From an uncultured Desulfatiglans sp. (GTDB lineage: Bacteria; Desulfobacterota; DSM-4660; Desulfatiglandales; Desulfatiglandaceae), in contig LR026961.1 of assembly GCA_900498135.1 (NCBI GenBank), positions 253,226 through 317,225 on the forward strand: a stretch of 64,000 bases of DNA, in the 5' to 3' direction. The notes under the pieces were generated by a model. The model made no database searches and was not told the origin of the DNA. It saw only the letters and a program-made list of their open reading frames with translations. Of the stretch, positions 55,972 through 64,000 are shown piece after piece. Both the position numbers and the translations under genes were made by a program. The stretch's first letter is position 1. Each line of letters starts with the position of its first letter.

Positions 55972-56430
55972 TCAACCCACCAGCCAGCCATGATTCACCT
56001 GGAATGCCTTCTTCAGGATCCGGAGCGTGCCCTTCTTGTCCTGGGGCCGCTTGACCATGATGCGGGTCTCCCCCATCACGAAGGTCAAATAGCTTTGAAA
56101 CTTGACATGGCTGACCGCGGAAAAATCCTCGCTGACGCGCCCTCGTCCATCCGGAAATTGAAAGGTGATCCTGCAATTCCCGAAGTCCAGATCGATCCAC
56201 TCGACAAACCGCCGCCGGTAAAAGAGGACGAGGGCATAAAAGGGGCCCACGAAAAAGACGCCCTTGAGGGCGGCGGCGAACCAATCGCCCTCGTTCGACC
56301 CGAAGATCAGAAAAACGACGAGCAGGTAAACGGTGACGGCAATCGGTTGAAGATGCCTGAAAAAAAACCGCTCCTCTCCAGGCATGGAAAATGAGTGTAC
56401 ATCCGACCGCGCATCCCCCTCGGCCATCAC
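55972..56430 (-). CDS. small membrane protein downstream of the dikinase-like gene
   Basis: 152 residues: two membrane helices near residues 30-70, then a cytoplasmic beta-rich domain (WIDLDFGNCRITFQFPDGRG). ATGA overlap with the preceding gene makes co-translation likely. No family recognised. Confidence 0.75.
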   Translation of the reverse strand: MMAEGDARSDVHSFSMPGEERFFFRHLQPIAVTVYLLVVFLIFGSNEGDWFAAALKGVFFVGPFYALVLFYRRRFVEWIDLDFGNCRITFQFPDGRGRVSEDFSAVSHVKFQSYLTFVMGETRIMVKRPQDKKGTLRILKKAFQVNHGWLVG

Positions 56431-59084
56431 TCCGCCTCCCTCTTCAAACGCTCCTGCTTCTCCATGGCGGCCTCCCGATGAAGCCTTCTGAGAACCTCCA
56501 GGTCGTGCAGGATCTTGCTGCGATAGCGGCTGACGGAGGCCCCGTCCTTCATGATCATATCCAGCTGGCGTGTGTGGATGGTCAGATATCCCAGGGCCTT
56601 CAGGTTTTCCTCCATCTCATCGCGCGCGCGGTCCTCGATCCGTGCGATGAGCATATCCTCCTTCACCTCGACCCGGAACCCCTGGTTTTCAAGGATATCG
56701 GCGATGAAGAGGATCCGCCGCTGACGTCGTTCATCGTCTGCGGCGCCGCCCTTGAAATGAAAACTGGCGTAGTTTTCGCTCGGGCGGTCGCTCACCAGGG
56801 CCTCCACCGTCGAAAAGTGAAAGCCCAGCCGGGAGGTCAAGCTGCAATAGTTCCTGGAGATCATGAAGTAGTTCCGCTCGGCATACCGGGACCGCACCCC
56901 GGTGACCAGATCCGTGTTGGTGGTCGCCTGGAACATGACCGAGAGCATGCCTCTCCCGTCGACCGGCGGGGGGCCTGCCCACGGTTTGAAACGGATTCCC
57001 TCCCAGATCGCCCGCATCGGGATCGAGACGATGTTTTCGAGCGCCACACGCCTCCCCTGCACCTCCTCCCTGAACCCGTCATCCAGGTTCAGGACCCACC
57101 ACTGCATGGGCACCTCGCACACGAGCTGCTTGCTCGAGCGCTCGGGGAAGTCGTGCTCCTTGCCGAAAAGGAACATCTCCGCCACGGCCTTCTCGTGGCA
57201 GAAACGGGTGATGTCGTGGAAGGTCCGGCAGTTTTCGGGCTTGAAGCCCATCGAATCGGGGTCGAGAAGATTCAAGGGTACGATCAGGGCTGCAGCCCCT
57301 TGAAGCGCCTTGTAAACCGGACTGCCCTCCATCAGGTTGCGGCGGGAGACAGGCGCGCGCCCGAGGAGGGCCTCCACCCGGCCGTCGTAAAGGGTGCGGC
57401 CATCCGCATCCACACTCACGATTCGCCCTTCTTCCAGACTGTCCATCACCCCTTCGAGGCCGAAGAGCGCCGGGACTCCAAATTCGCGGGCCACATTGGC
57501 GAGGTGCCCCGCAATGCCCCCCTGCTCAGTGACCACCGCCGCGGCACGGCTCAGAAGGGTCGCCCAGCGCGGCAGGGACTGGGAAGCCACCAGGACAGCC
57601 CCTTCAGGAAACCGGAGGGTGTCCATGTCCTTCCGCACCTTGAAGACGGGTCCAACGCCCACCCCGGGGCTGGCCGTCACACCCCCGCTCGCGATTCCTC
57701 GAACCCCGTCCGCAGCGCCAGCAATCCCCGCAGCGTCTTGCGGCCCCGGCTCCGTCCGCTGCTCCAAGGGTCTGCACTGCAGAACCACCAGCCTGCCCTC
57801 TCCGTCGACGGCCCATTCAATGTCCTGCGCGACCCCGTAATACGCCTCGAGACGCCTGGCCAGCAAGGCGAGTTCGATCGCCTGTTCATCCGTCAGAGAG
57901 GGTTTGTCCGCCTCCTCATCCAGGTCATCGAGCCGGCAAACCCCTTCGGCCGGATAGCAGACGAACTTCTCCCGCTTGCGGGAAACATTCCGATGGTGGA
58001 TGACGGGCGGATCTTCCCTCCCTACAACGAAAAGGTCCGTGGGCGTGCTGCCGTCGACGACCGACTTGGGCAGCCCCCACACCGCATGGATCATCACGGC
58101 GTCATCGCGGATATCCACCGGATTTCGGGAATAGGTCACACCGCCCGCCACGGCATCGACCATGGCCATGCACGCGACACACATGGCTACATCTTCGTCC
58201 CGGATCCCCCGGTTGAAACGATAGGTCATGGCCGTCAAACCATACTTGCTGGCGACGATCTCCTTATAGGCGTCGAAGAGGTTCTCCCTGCTGACATTCA
58301 GCTGGGAGCGGTACTGGCCTGCAAAGGATACCCCTTCCAGATCCTCGCCGAGAGCGCTGCTGCGCATAGCCACGGTCACCCCCGGATTTTCCTTCGCCTC
58401 GAGGGACCGGTAGGCCGCTCTCAGAGCCTCCTCGAGCTCGGGTGGCATGGGGGCTTGAATAATCAGCTGCTGAATGGAGGCGCTCAAGGCGTAGAGTTGA
58501 TCGAGGCGCTCCACATCCGTGGCCTGAATGCGCCGGTCGATCTCCGGCTGCAGCTCGCTGTGGGCCATGAACCGCTGGTAAGCCACAGCCGTGATGGCAA
58601 AGCCGCTGGGAACCCGTATATTCAGCCGGTTTCGGACCTCGCCCAGGTTGGCGATCTTGCCCCCGACCTGATCCGCGCAGTTCCGGTCGATGGCCTCGAG
58701 GGGGAGGGTCCATTCTCCTTCCCACAAATGGACATCGGTCTGAATGAATGGATTCAGCTGTTTCTGGATGGTCTTGAAGCGGTCGAACAGGACGGCGTAC
58801 CTGTCTTGCGACAACTCATTGATGTGCTTAACGATCTTGAAAACGCTGGTCGAGACGGCAATACAGCGCGAACGGACGAAGTGCATCCCGAAGGGTGCCG
58901 ACCCCCTCAGGGCGCCTTCCATCTCCGCCATCGTGTCCAGCGCCTGATTGTTGGCGCTCAGGAGCAGTTTGAACTGATGGTACCGTGCCCTGAAGTCGTT
59001 ACGCAGACGTTCCACATCTCCGCTGAAAGACCCGGCCCCCCTTTTAAAGCAGGAAACCAGAAATGCTTTGATACGCCGCATCAT
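56427..59084 (-). CDS. PEP-synthase-like protein: ATP-grasp plus phospho-histidine domain
   Basis: 885 residues. Residues 1-130 form a helical extension; 135-440 a PPDK-type ATP-grasp domain (GGKIANLGEV, VAMRSSALGEDLEGVSFAGQY, IEWAVDGEGRLVVLQCRP); 465-560 a mobile phospho-His domain with TEQGGIAGHLANVAREFGVP, His527. The remaining 320 residues show none of the PEP/pyruvate barrel motifs. So it can probably phosphorylate its own His from ATP, but the final acceptor is unknown. Phenylphosphate synthase and rifampin phosphotransferase are known dikinase relatives without a PEP barrel. Confidence 0.82.
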   Translation of the reverse strand: MMRRIKAFLVSCFKRGAGSFSGDVERLRNDFRARYHQFKLLLSANNQALDTMAEMEGALRGSAPFGMHFVRSRCIAVSTSVFKIVKHINELSQDRYAVLFDRFKTIQKQLNPFIQTDVHLWEGEWTLPLEAIDRNCADQVGGKIANLGEVRNRLNIRVPSGFAITAVAYQRFMAHSELQPEIDRRIQATDVERLDQLYALSASIQQLIIQAPMPPELEEALRAAYRSLEAKENPGVTVAMRSSALGEDLEGVSFAGQYRSQLNVSRENLFDAYKEIVASKYGLTAMTYRFNRGIRDEDVAMCVACMAMVDAVAGGVTYSRNPVDIRDDAVMIHAVWGLPKSVVDGSTPTDLFVVGREDPPVIHHRNVSRKREKFVCYPAEGVCRLDDLDEEADKPSLTDEQAIELALLARRLEAYYGVAQDIEWAVDGEGRLVVLQCRPLEQRTEPGPQDAAGIAGAADGVRGIASGGVTASPGVGVGPVFKVRKDMDTLRFPEGAVLVASQSLPRWATLLSRAAAVVTEQGGIAGHLANVAREFGVPALFGLEGVMDSLEEGRIVSVDADGRTLYDGRVEALLGRAPVSRRNLMEGSPVYKALQGAAALIVPLNLLDPDSMGFKPENCRTFHDITRFCHEKAVAEMFLFGKEHDFPERSSKQLVCEVPMQWWVLNLDDGFREEVQGRRVALENIVSIPMRAIWEGIRFKPWAGPPPVDGRGMLSVMFQATTNTDLVTGVRSRYAERNYFMISRNYCSLTSRLGFHFSTVEALVSDRPSENYASFHFKGGAADDERRQRRILFIADILENQGFRVEVKEDMLIARIEDRARDEMEENLKALGYLTIHTRQLDMIMKDGASVSRYRSKILHDLEVLRRLHREAAMEKQERLKREAE

Positions 59085-59210
59085 CAGCCCGATCCCATCC
59101 CGAATCTCCCGGCAACGACCCAGGCACCCCGCCAGAAAACGGAAGCCAAAGGCCCCGGATGCAACCGGCGACCTTTGGCTCCCTTGTGCACCGCCTGGAA
59201 CCAGCGGACG

Positions 59211-59897
59211 TCAGTGCCCGAACTTCAACCCGAGGCCCTCGAACAGATACAGGATCCCGAAGCCATACCAGACCGTGTAAATAACGTAAAACACAAGCGA
59301 AAAAATCACCACTCCGACCCGGTCCCCGATCTTCTGGGGCTGAATCCCGTAGTAGTTGTAGGAGGCCTCCACCGCCTTCTGGCGGACCAGATCCACCGCC
59401 TCGGCCGCCTTGAAGGCCTTCTGCTTGGTGAGGTCGGTGTTCATCTCCTTGAGGGCCCTGTACCAGTTGTAAAGGGCCAGCTTTTCCTCATAGCCGTATT
59501 TTCCGGCCACTTTCGCGCCGTCATTGTGATACATGGCGTCCGCATCATCAAGGCATTTCTCCATGATCCGGCCAAGATCCCCCTTGACGTTGAGAGACGC
59601 CCCTTCCACCGCAGTCTCCGCCCCAGCGGCCTGAAAAAGCAGGGCCGTCTGCCCAGCGGTCTGTTCGTCCGCCGTTTCGAGGGCCAGATCCACCGTGGTT
59701 CCGATGAACTTGTCGCTGGTTTCCTTCACCTTGGGGATATAGTAAGCGGACCCCTTGGAGATGGAATTGTAGAGGGAATCGAGATACTCGAGGCCGTTGT
59801 GGCCGTTGAAGACAGGTGAGAAAAAGATGCCCAGCACGATGAAGAAGGTAACCATCATGACCAGGCCTTTCGTTAGATTGGATTTTTGAGTCGACAT
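59211..59897 (-). CDS. membrane protein partner of the TSUP permease
   Basis: 228 residues with an N-terminal helix (about 10-28), a large presumably periplasmic helical domain (30-190), and a C-terminal helix (about 193-222). It directly follows the TSUP gene with a 2-bp gap. Not recognised; an accessory to the permease is the natural guess. Confidence 0.75.
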   Translation of the reverse strand: MSTQKSNLTKGLVMMVTFFIVLGIFFSPVFNGHNGLEYLDSLYNSISKGSAYYIPKVKETSDKFIGTTVDLALETADEQTAGQTALLFQAAGAETAVEGASLNVKGDLGRIMEKCLDDADAMYHNDGAKVAGKYGYEEKLALYNWYRALKEMNTDLTKQKAFKAAEAVDLVRQKAVEASYNYYGIQPQKIGDRVGVVIFSLVFYVIYTVWYGFGILYLFEGLGLKFGH

Positions 59898-59899
59898 GA

Positions 59900-61222
59900 T
59901 CAGACCTCCTCCCCGCGCAGCTTACGCATGTTGCTCAGAAACGTGGAAATCACCCACACCGAAAACCCCCCGATCACCACGAAGAACGCCCAGACACCGA
60001 TCTTGTCGAGCAGGGCGCCCGTTTGCGGAGATATCGGCAGGATCTCCATCTGGCCCAGCTTTCCCGGGAGCGCGAAGATCCGGTTGACGAATCCGGCGAG
60101 CACCGCCATGGCATAAAACCCGCGGATCGTAATCCCTTTGACCACCTTGGTCACGAGGGCCCCGATCTGCACCCCGAGGAGGGACCCGAGCAGCATGCCC
60201 ATGGCCAGGGTGTAGAAGATGAAGCCGAAGATGGCGTACTGGCTGATCGCCGCATAACCCGCGGTGAAGATGATCTGGAAGATGTCCGTCCCGACCGTCG
60301 TCATCGAGGAGACACCAAGCATGTACACGAAGATCGGAAAGGTCAGAAACCCGCCGCCCACACCCATGATACCAGCGGCAAGGCCTACCAGAGCACCGCT
60401 CAGGACCAGGAAGACCCAGGAGATGCTCCTCCCCCCGGGGGTGAAATCGAAGTCGAATTTGACCATGGGCGGGATCTTGACCCCCTGCAGTTTACGGGGC
60501 AGGTTGCCAAGCTCAATGCCTTCGTCACGGCCGCCGTGGGCGTCCATGTGGGCATCGCCTTCCTCAACGTCTCCGCCGAGCGGGGCCCGCTTCTTACCCG
60601 CCTGCCGGGCGCGCAGGAAGTCCAGCAGGGCGTACAGCCCAAGGAAACCCAGCATGAGGGAATAAATGGTCGTGATGAAGGCATCGCTCAGGACGGGGTT
60701 GATCTCGTAGAGCATCCGGTTGATCAACCCCCCCGCCGTAGCCCCCAGGATCGCACCGATCAGGAAGACAAGGGCCAGCGGCACCGACACATTGCCGAGC
60801 TTCCGATGGATCACGCTCCCCATGATGGCCTTGGCGAAGATGTGGAAGAGGTCGGTCCCCACCGCCAGGATGCCCTTGATGCCTGCGCTCATGAGGGCCG
60901 GAGCGATGATGAACCCGCCGCCGGCCCCGATGCACCCCGTGATCAGCCCCGCGCCGAGCCCGATCAGGATAGAGACGATAAAGATCCCTGTTGAATAGAA
61001 GGCCGGGCTGTAAGCCTTCTTGCCCCCCAGGAACTGGGGCATGGTCTCCCCGATCTGCTCCGCGAAGGCGATGCCCCCGATCACCACCGGCACGAGCAGC
61101 AGGCCGAGCAAGGCCAGCCGCTTACGGTCCCCCAGGATCGTATGTGATATGTCCAATTCCCAGCGCGCGTGGGCCTGCGCACCTGCCATCATAAAACGTC
61201 CCCATTGCCGAAAGAAACCCAT
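59900..61222 (-). CDS. TauE/SafE-type (TSUP) anion permease
   Basis: 440 residues with two sets of four to five helices; GLGAGLITGCIGAGGGFIIAPAL and VGLAAGIMGVGGGFLTFPIF are the paired TSUP motifs. A longer than usual hydrophilic loop rich in His and Asp lies between the halves (about 225-260). The family exports sulfite, sulfoacetate and other sulfur or organic anions. ATG 61222 follows GGAGG; second in an operon behind the response regulator. Confidence 0.9.
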   Translation of the reverse strand: MGFFRQWGRFMMAGAQAHARWELDISHTILGDRKRLALLGLLLVPVVIGGIAFAEQIGETMPQFLGGKKAYSPAFYSTGIFIVSILIGLGAGLITGCIGAGGGFIIAPALMSAGIKGILAVGTDLFHIFAKAIMGSVIHRKLGNVSVPLALVFLIGAILGATAGGLINRMLYEINPVLSDAFITTIYSLMLGFLGLYALLDFLRARQAGKKRAPLGGDVEEGDAHMDAHGGRDEGIELGNLPRKLQGVKIPPMVKFDFDFTPGGRSISWVFLVLSGALVGLAAGIMGVGGGFLTFPIFVYMLGVSSMTTVGTDIFQIIFTAGYAAISQYAIFGFIFYTLAMGMLLGSLLGVQIGALVTKVVKGITIRGFYAMAVLAGFVNRIFALPGKLGQMEILPISPQTGALLDKIGVWAFFVVIGGFSVWVISTFLSNMRKLRGEEV

Positions 61223-61306
61223 CTGCAATCAACCTCCAGTCCATATACGCAACAGTGGTTCCGTTCACACTCCAGCAGTCTTCGGCCTACCGCCGCCCCC
61301 GCTCCA

Positions 61307-61723
61307 TCAATCCGGCGCCTGCGGTGCTTTCTTTCGTGCGCTGATCTTTTCCAGATGGATGCGCCTCTTTTTGCAGGCGTCCTGGATCTTGTACAGCAGT
61401 TGGTCAAAATCGACCGGCTTCATCAGGTAGTCGAAGGCCGCCAGCTCCATTCCAGCGATGGCCACACCCACGTCGGCGTGGCCGGTCAGCATGATCACCT
61501 CCACGAGCGGATGGCGACGCTTGATCTCGCGCAGCGTTTCGATGCCATCCATCCCGGGCATTTTGACATCCAACACAATGACATCTATATTGGGATGTTT
61601 CTCTAAGTGGTCGAGCGCCTCCTCTCCAGATTTCACCCCGGCGACATCCACCTCCCGCTTCTTCATGCGTTTGAGCAGCGTCTCCAGGAAGTCTGTCTCA
61701 TCGTCAACGAACAACACATTCAT
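61307..61723 (-). CDS. single-domain response regulator
   Basis: 138-residue receiver: acidic pair Asp7-Asp8, phospho-acceptor Asp52 (VIVLDVKMPG), the conserved Thr in MLTGHAD and Lys in MKPVD. After the receiver only a short basic tail remains, so it signals by protein contact, not by DNA binding. Start set by GGAG 6 nt before ATG 61723. No histidine kinase is adjacent. Confidence 0.92.
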   Translation of the reverse strand: MNVLFVDDETDFLETLLKRMKKREVDVAGVKSGEEALDHLEKHPNIDVIVLDVKMPGMDGIETLREIKRRHPLVEVIMLTGHADVGVAIAGMELAAFDYLMKPVDFDQLLYKIQDACKKRRIHLEKISARKKAPQAPD

Positions 61724-61828
61724 CCCTGACTCCAAAATTCCCCTCCACACTGGAACAGGCGCTTCGGGAAGGCAGCCCGTGTGCACCTTTCCAGCCGCTG
61801 GGCAGAAAACTCAAAAGCCTCCCCCGCC

Positions 61829-61846
61829 TTGTAATATTTTTCACAA
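61829..61846 (-). promoter_or_regulatory. CRP/FNR-family operator resembling HcpR sites
   Basis: On the minus strand TTGTGAAAAATATTACAA, i.e. TTGTGA-N6-TTACAA, one base from the symmetrical TTGTGA-N6-TCACAA motif reported for HcpR in Desulfovibrio. It is 106 bp upstream of the response-regulator/TSUP operon. Region 61724-62150 has no supported gene; a stub of the palindrome element (TCCGGATTGGAAATT) lies near 62003. Confidence 0.45.
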
Positions 61847-62150
61847 AACCTTTTAAGGCAAAAAAAGATGAAATGCAAACGTTATCGAAACAATACGCGC
61901 AAAAAAATGAGAAAGGGAGGAAAGCGGGCGGGAGGACGCTATGCCCTCAAAATTCGCTTGACGCGTTCGGCTCCGAGCTTCTATGCTAATTTTTTGTTTA
62001 CTTCCGGATTGGAAATTTCGTGTGCCGAATGTCTTTTTGACATGGACACGGGCTTGTTTCCCGTCGGACAGGGTCTTCCAACGTTCAGGAAACCTGGTTT
62101 TCGGGCGGTTCCCCCGAGGAAGACGACCGCCCGGACCTTCAGGCCGGTTC

Positions 62151-62390
62151 ATGACGCTTACCGTGTGGCTCAGTTCCTCCCTGCGCAGGGCCGCCCCGGG
62201 CTACGACCCTGCCAACGGCATGGCGGTCGAGGCGGCCCCGGGGGCGTCGGTGGCGGACGTCTGCCAGACGATCGGCATCGAGCCATCGGCCGTCAAGGTT
62301 GTCATGGTGGATGGGCGGGCCCGTTCAATGGACCACCGGCTCGAAGGCCACGAACGGATTGCGCTCTTCCCACCGGTCGGCGGAGGTTGA
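62151..62390 (+). CDS. MoaD/ThiS-family sulfur-carrier protein
   Basis: 79-residue beta-grasp protein ending PPVGGG, with the Gly-Gly tail that is adenylated and thiocarboxylated. SVADVCQTIGIEP and the LEGHERIALFPPVGGG end are typical. Belongs to molybdo/tungsto-pterin or thiazole synthesis, or other sulfur transfer. Follows by 1 bp into the next gene. Confidence 0.88.
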   Translation: MTLTVWLSSSLRRAAPGYDPANGMAVEAAPGASVADVCQTIGIEPSAVKVVMVDGRARSMDHRLEGHERIALFPPVGGG

Positions 62391-62391
62391 C

Positions 62392-62742
62392 ATGCCTGAA
62401 ACCCATCCAGGGCCCCAGGTGGAAATCGTCGTTTTCGGCTCTCTCCAGCTGTCCCGGCAGCGAAAGGGATTGCCGGCCAGGGTGTTTCTCCCGATTCCGG
62501 AATCGGGGGCGGCCGCCCACTCGCTCCTCGAAGCGATGGGGATATCACCGACCGAGGTCGAGGCCGTCTTCCGCAATGGCCGGGTTGTCAATATCTACGA
62601 CCCGGTGTTTCCCGGCGACCGGGTCGCCTTCTTTCCCTATGGGACCCCCGGCCCCTACCGGGTTTTCCTGGGCATGGCGCGGGAAAACATCCGGCGCGCC
62701 GAAAAGGAACAACCCGCCCCCGAAAAAGGCACCCGTACGTGA
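62392..62742 (+). CDS. second beta-grasp (MoaD/ThiS-like) protein without Gly-Gly end
   Basis: 116 residues with a ubiquitin-like fold outline: SLLEAMGISPTEVEAVFRNGR and GDRVAFFPYGTPGPYRVFLG. Where carriers end in Gly-Gly it has GTPG and then a 30-residue charged tail. It may be a structural or receptor version of the carrier. ATGA-type overlap with the E1-like gene. Confidence 0.75.
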   Translation: MPETHPGPQVEIVVFGSLQLSRQRKGLPARVFLPIPESGAAAHSLLEAMGISPTEVEAVFRNGRVVNIYDPVFPGDRVAFFPYGTPGPYRVFLGMARENIRRAEKEQPAPEKGTRT

Positions 62743-63668
62743 GTATCCTCCTTTCTGAAGAACAGTCGGCCCTCCTCGAAAACGCCGCTGAATCCGTCCT
62801 CCAGCCCTCCGGTGAAGCGCTTCGCATTCTCCGTGAAAAGACGGCGGCCGAACTGGTGGAAAAGTGGGGCATGACCTTGCGCGCCGTTCACGAAGCCGCC
62901 ATGCATCTCGGCATCTACCCCGCTCGCTACTCCCGCAACCGAGGCTCCATCTCTCTCGAGGAGCAGATCGGGCTGTCGCATGCGCAGGTAAGCGTCATCG
63001 GCGCAGGCGGTCTGGGGGGAACCGTCATCGAACTCCTTGCCCGCCTCGGGGTCGGGCGCATCGTGGTGGCCGACCACGACCGTTTCGACGAAACCAATCT
63101 CAACCGGCAGGCCCTGAGCCGAACCGGGAATCTCGGCGCATTCAAGGCTGAAGAGGCCGTACGCGCCGTCCAGTCGATCAATCCGGCCGTCGAGGTCATC
63201 GCCCGTACCACCCGGCTGACCAGCACCAACGCAGAAGAATTCCTCACAGGCTCTCTCACGGCGGTCGATGCCCTCGACAACATCCCCGACCGCTTCCTGC
63301 TCGAGTCCGCCGCCCGAAGGCTCGGCATCCCTTTGGTGCACGCAGCCTTGGCAGGCTTCGAAGGGCAGCTGATGACCATCTTTCCGGAAGACCGGGGGCT
63401 CGAACTCCTCTATGGGACACCGTCGGCCGGCAGGGCCCGCTCCGCCGCCCCGGAGGCCGTGCTCGGCGTCCCCACCCCCACACCCACCCTCTTGGCCACG
63501 CTCCAAACCATGGAGGTGCTGAAGATCCTCACCGGCCGCGGGCAGCCGATTCGCAACGCCATGTTGCACGTCGACCTCGGAACAGGATCTTTCGATACCT
63601 TCAGTTTCGATCCGTCTCCCCGTCAGGAGAGAGGCGGTCGAAGGTCAGGGCAAGCTGCTGAGCAATGA
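62739..63668 (+). CDS. cysteine-free ThiF/MoeB/HesA (E1-like) adenylyltransferase
   Basis: 309 residues. Adenylation domain with GAGGLGG (88-94) and DHDRFDETNLNRQ, which bind ATP and the carrier tail. An N-terminal helical extension of about 70 residues is added. The whole protein has no Cys, so both the zinc CxxC pairs and the catalytic Cys of canonical MoeB/ThiF are absent; it can adenylate but not form a covalent thioester. Its end overlaps the DUF72 gene by 68 bp. Confidence 0.88.
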   Translation: MSILLSEEQSALLENAAESVLQPSGEALRILREKTAAELVEKWGMTLRAVHEAAMHLGIYPARYSRNRGSISLEEQIGLSHAQVSVIGAGGLGGTVIELLARLGVGRIVVADHDRFDETNLNRQALSRTGNLGAFKAEEAVRAVQSINPAVEVIARTTRLTSTNAEEFLTGSLTAVDALDNIPDRFLLESAARRLGIPLVHAALAGFEGQLMTIFPEDRGLELLYGTPSAGRARSAAPEAVLGVPTPTPTLLATLQTMEVLKILTGRGQPIRNAMLHVDLGTGSFDTFSFDPSPRQERGGRRSGQAAEQ

Positions 63669-64000
63669 GCGGGGCGTTGCCCCCTGAGCGATTGTTGATC
63701 ACGACGTGCGCCCTGGCTTCCTGGACCACCGCCGCCTGGAGGATTCGGGCCGTATCCGGGATCATCCGCCGATCCAGCATCCCCTCGACCAGCCGGTCGA
63801 AAGGGAAGGCACGGGCATAGGCATCCTCGTAGCGAACCCCGCGGGGGGTCATGAGCCGGATGACATAGGTGTGTTCCCGATTCCTGCAGCGCCGCCCGGA
63901 CCGGTTGAACTGCTGCTCCAAGGAAGGCAGCCAGGTCCAGTGGGAGAGCACCTGACCCACCCCGCGGGTCTCGAGGACATCCAGGACGGCGGGATGCCAG
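63601..64000 (-). CDS. C-terminal part of a DUF72 (YecE-like) protein, cut by the window edge
   Basis: The frame stays open to the right edge, so about 133 C-terminal residues are seen. LSHWTWLPSLEQQFNR and HVVINNRSGGNAPLIAQQL are typical of the end of DUF72 TIM-barrel proteins, a family of unknown function. Its stop lies inside the E1-like gene on the opposite strand. Confidence 0.75.
   Translation of the reverse strand, partial: WHPAVLDVLETRGVGQVLSHWTWLPSLEQQFNRSGRRCRNREHTYVIRLMTPRGVRYEDAYARAFPFDRLVEGMLDRRMIPDTARILQAAVVQEARAHVVINNRSGGNAPLIAQQLALTFDRLSPDGETDRN

Noticed and set aside
56391-59819. 1142-codon open frame on the plus strand
   Set aside because: It is antisense to the dikinase-like gene and its neighbours, whose motifs are clear; long antisense frames are expected in GC-rich DNA, and there is no ribosome site or family likeness.
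1-64000. CRISPR array, rRNA operon, prophage or integrase
   Set aside because: No regularly spaced short repeats, no rRNA stretches and no phage or integrase genes were seen; the repeats present are long palindromes at irregular distances.

Overview
The window is GC-rich chromosomal DNA that fits an anaerobic deltaproteobacterium (Desulfobacterota). Pointers are genes for the ring-opening end of the anaerobic benzoyl-CoA pathway (Had/BamQ, BamA, BamR), a two-subunit B12-dependent mutase, a biotin-dependent Na+-pumping decarboxylase, an adenylate kinase whose lid carries the Cys-His-Cys-Cys metal site known from Desulfovibrio, and a CRP/FNR-type site resembling HcpR operators. A sulfate-reducing or syntrophic aromatic degrader is the natural inference; the species cannot be fixed from the sequence.

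Layout. 1-11751 (mostly +): a housekeeping run rpsB-tsf-pyrH-frr-uppS-cdsA-dxr-rseP-tsaB-psd-pssA-rsmD-coaD-ihfA, with rlpA convergent at the end. 12874-17050 (+): catabolic block behind a clean sigma70 promoter and a perfect 14+14 bp operator: SDR, had, bamA, a strong terminator, bamR. 17401-24897: methylmalonyl-CoA mutase subunits (-), a 1.4 kb gene-free stretch full of repeats, the decarboxylase beta subunit plus a small membrane protein (+), and the convergent carboxyltransferase and biotin carrier (-). Together these could interconvert succinyl-CoA, methylmalonyl-CoA and propionyl-CoA with Na+ export. 25342-33188: lone pilC/gspF, radical SAM-DUF2344 fusion, rng, a zinc-ribbon protein and a ferric-reductase-like flavocytochrome. 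33427-41675: tRNA-Thr, pyrF, thioesterase, adk, apgM-type mutase next to hom, an aminotransferase, purM and tatA. 41706-51944: small conserved genes, ileS, lspA, lgt, then an HlyD/ABC/two-permease exporter. 52089-61723 (-): response regulator, TSUP permease with a membrane partner, a dikinase-like protein, a small membrane protein, acyl-CoA dehydrogenase, ETF-beta and a most unusual ETF-alpha fused to XRE and cupin domains. 62151-64000: two beta-grasp proteins, a cysteine-free E1-like enzyme and the end of a DUF72 gene.

Most interesting: (1) the ETF-alpha/XRE/cupin fusion, which looks like a flavin-dependent redox-sensing regulator paired with its own ETF-beta and an acyl-CoA dehydrogenase; (2) a family of dispersed about 143-bp elements that are each one long imperfect palindrome around a perfect 18-bp core, found only between genes, with a deletion derivative and with copies carrying a nested pair of GCGAAGC mini-hairpins; (3) a dikinase-like protein with ATP-grasp and phospho-histidine domains but no recognisable PEP barrel; (4) the cysteine-free E1 with two beta-grasp partners; (5) the operator and internal terminator that shape expression of the aromatic-degradation genes.
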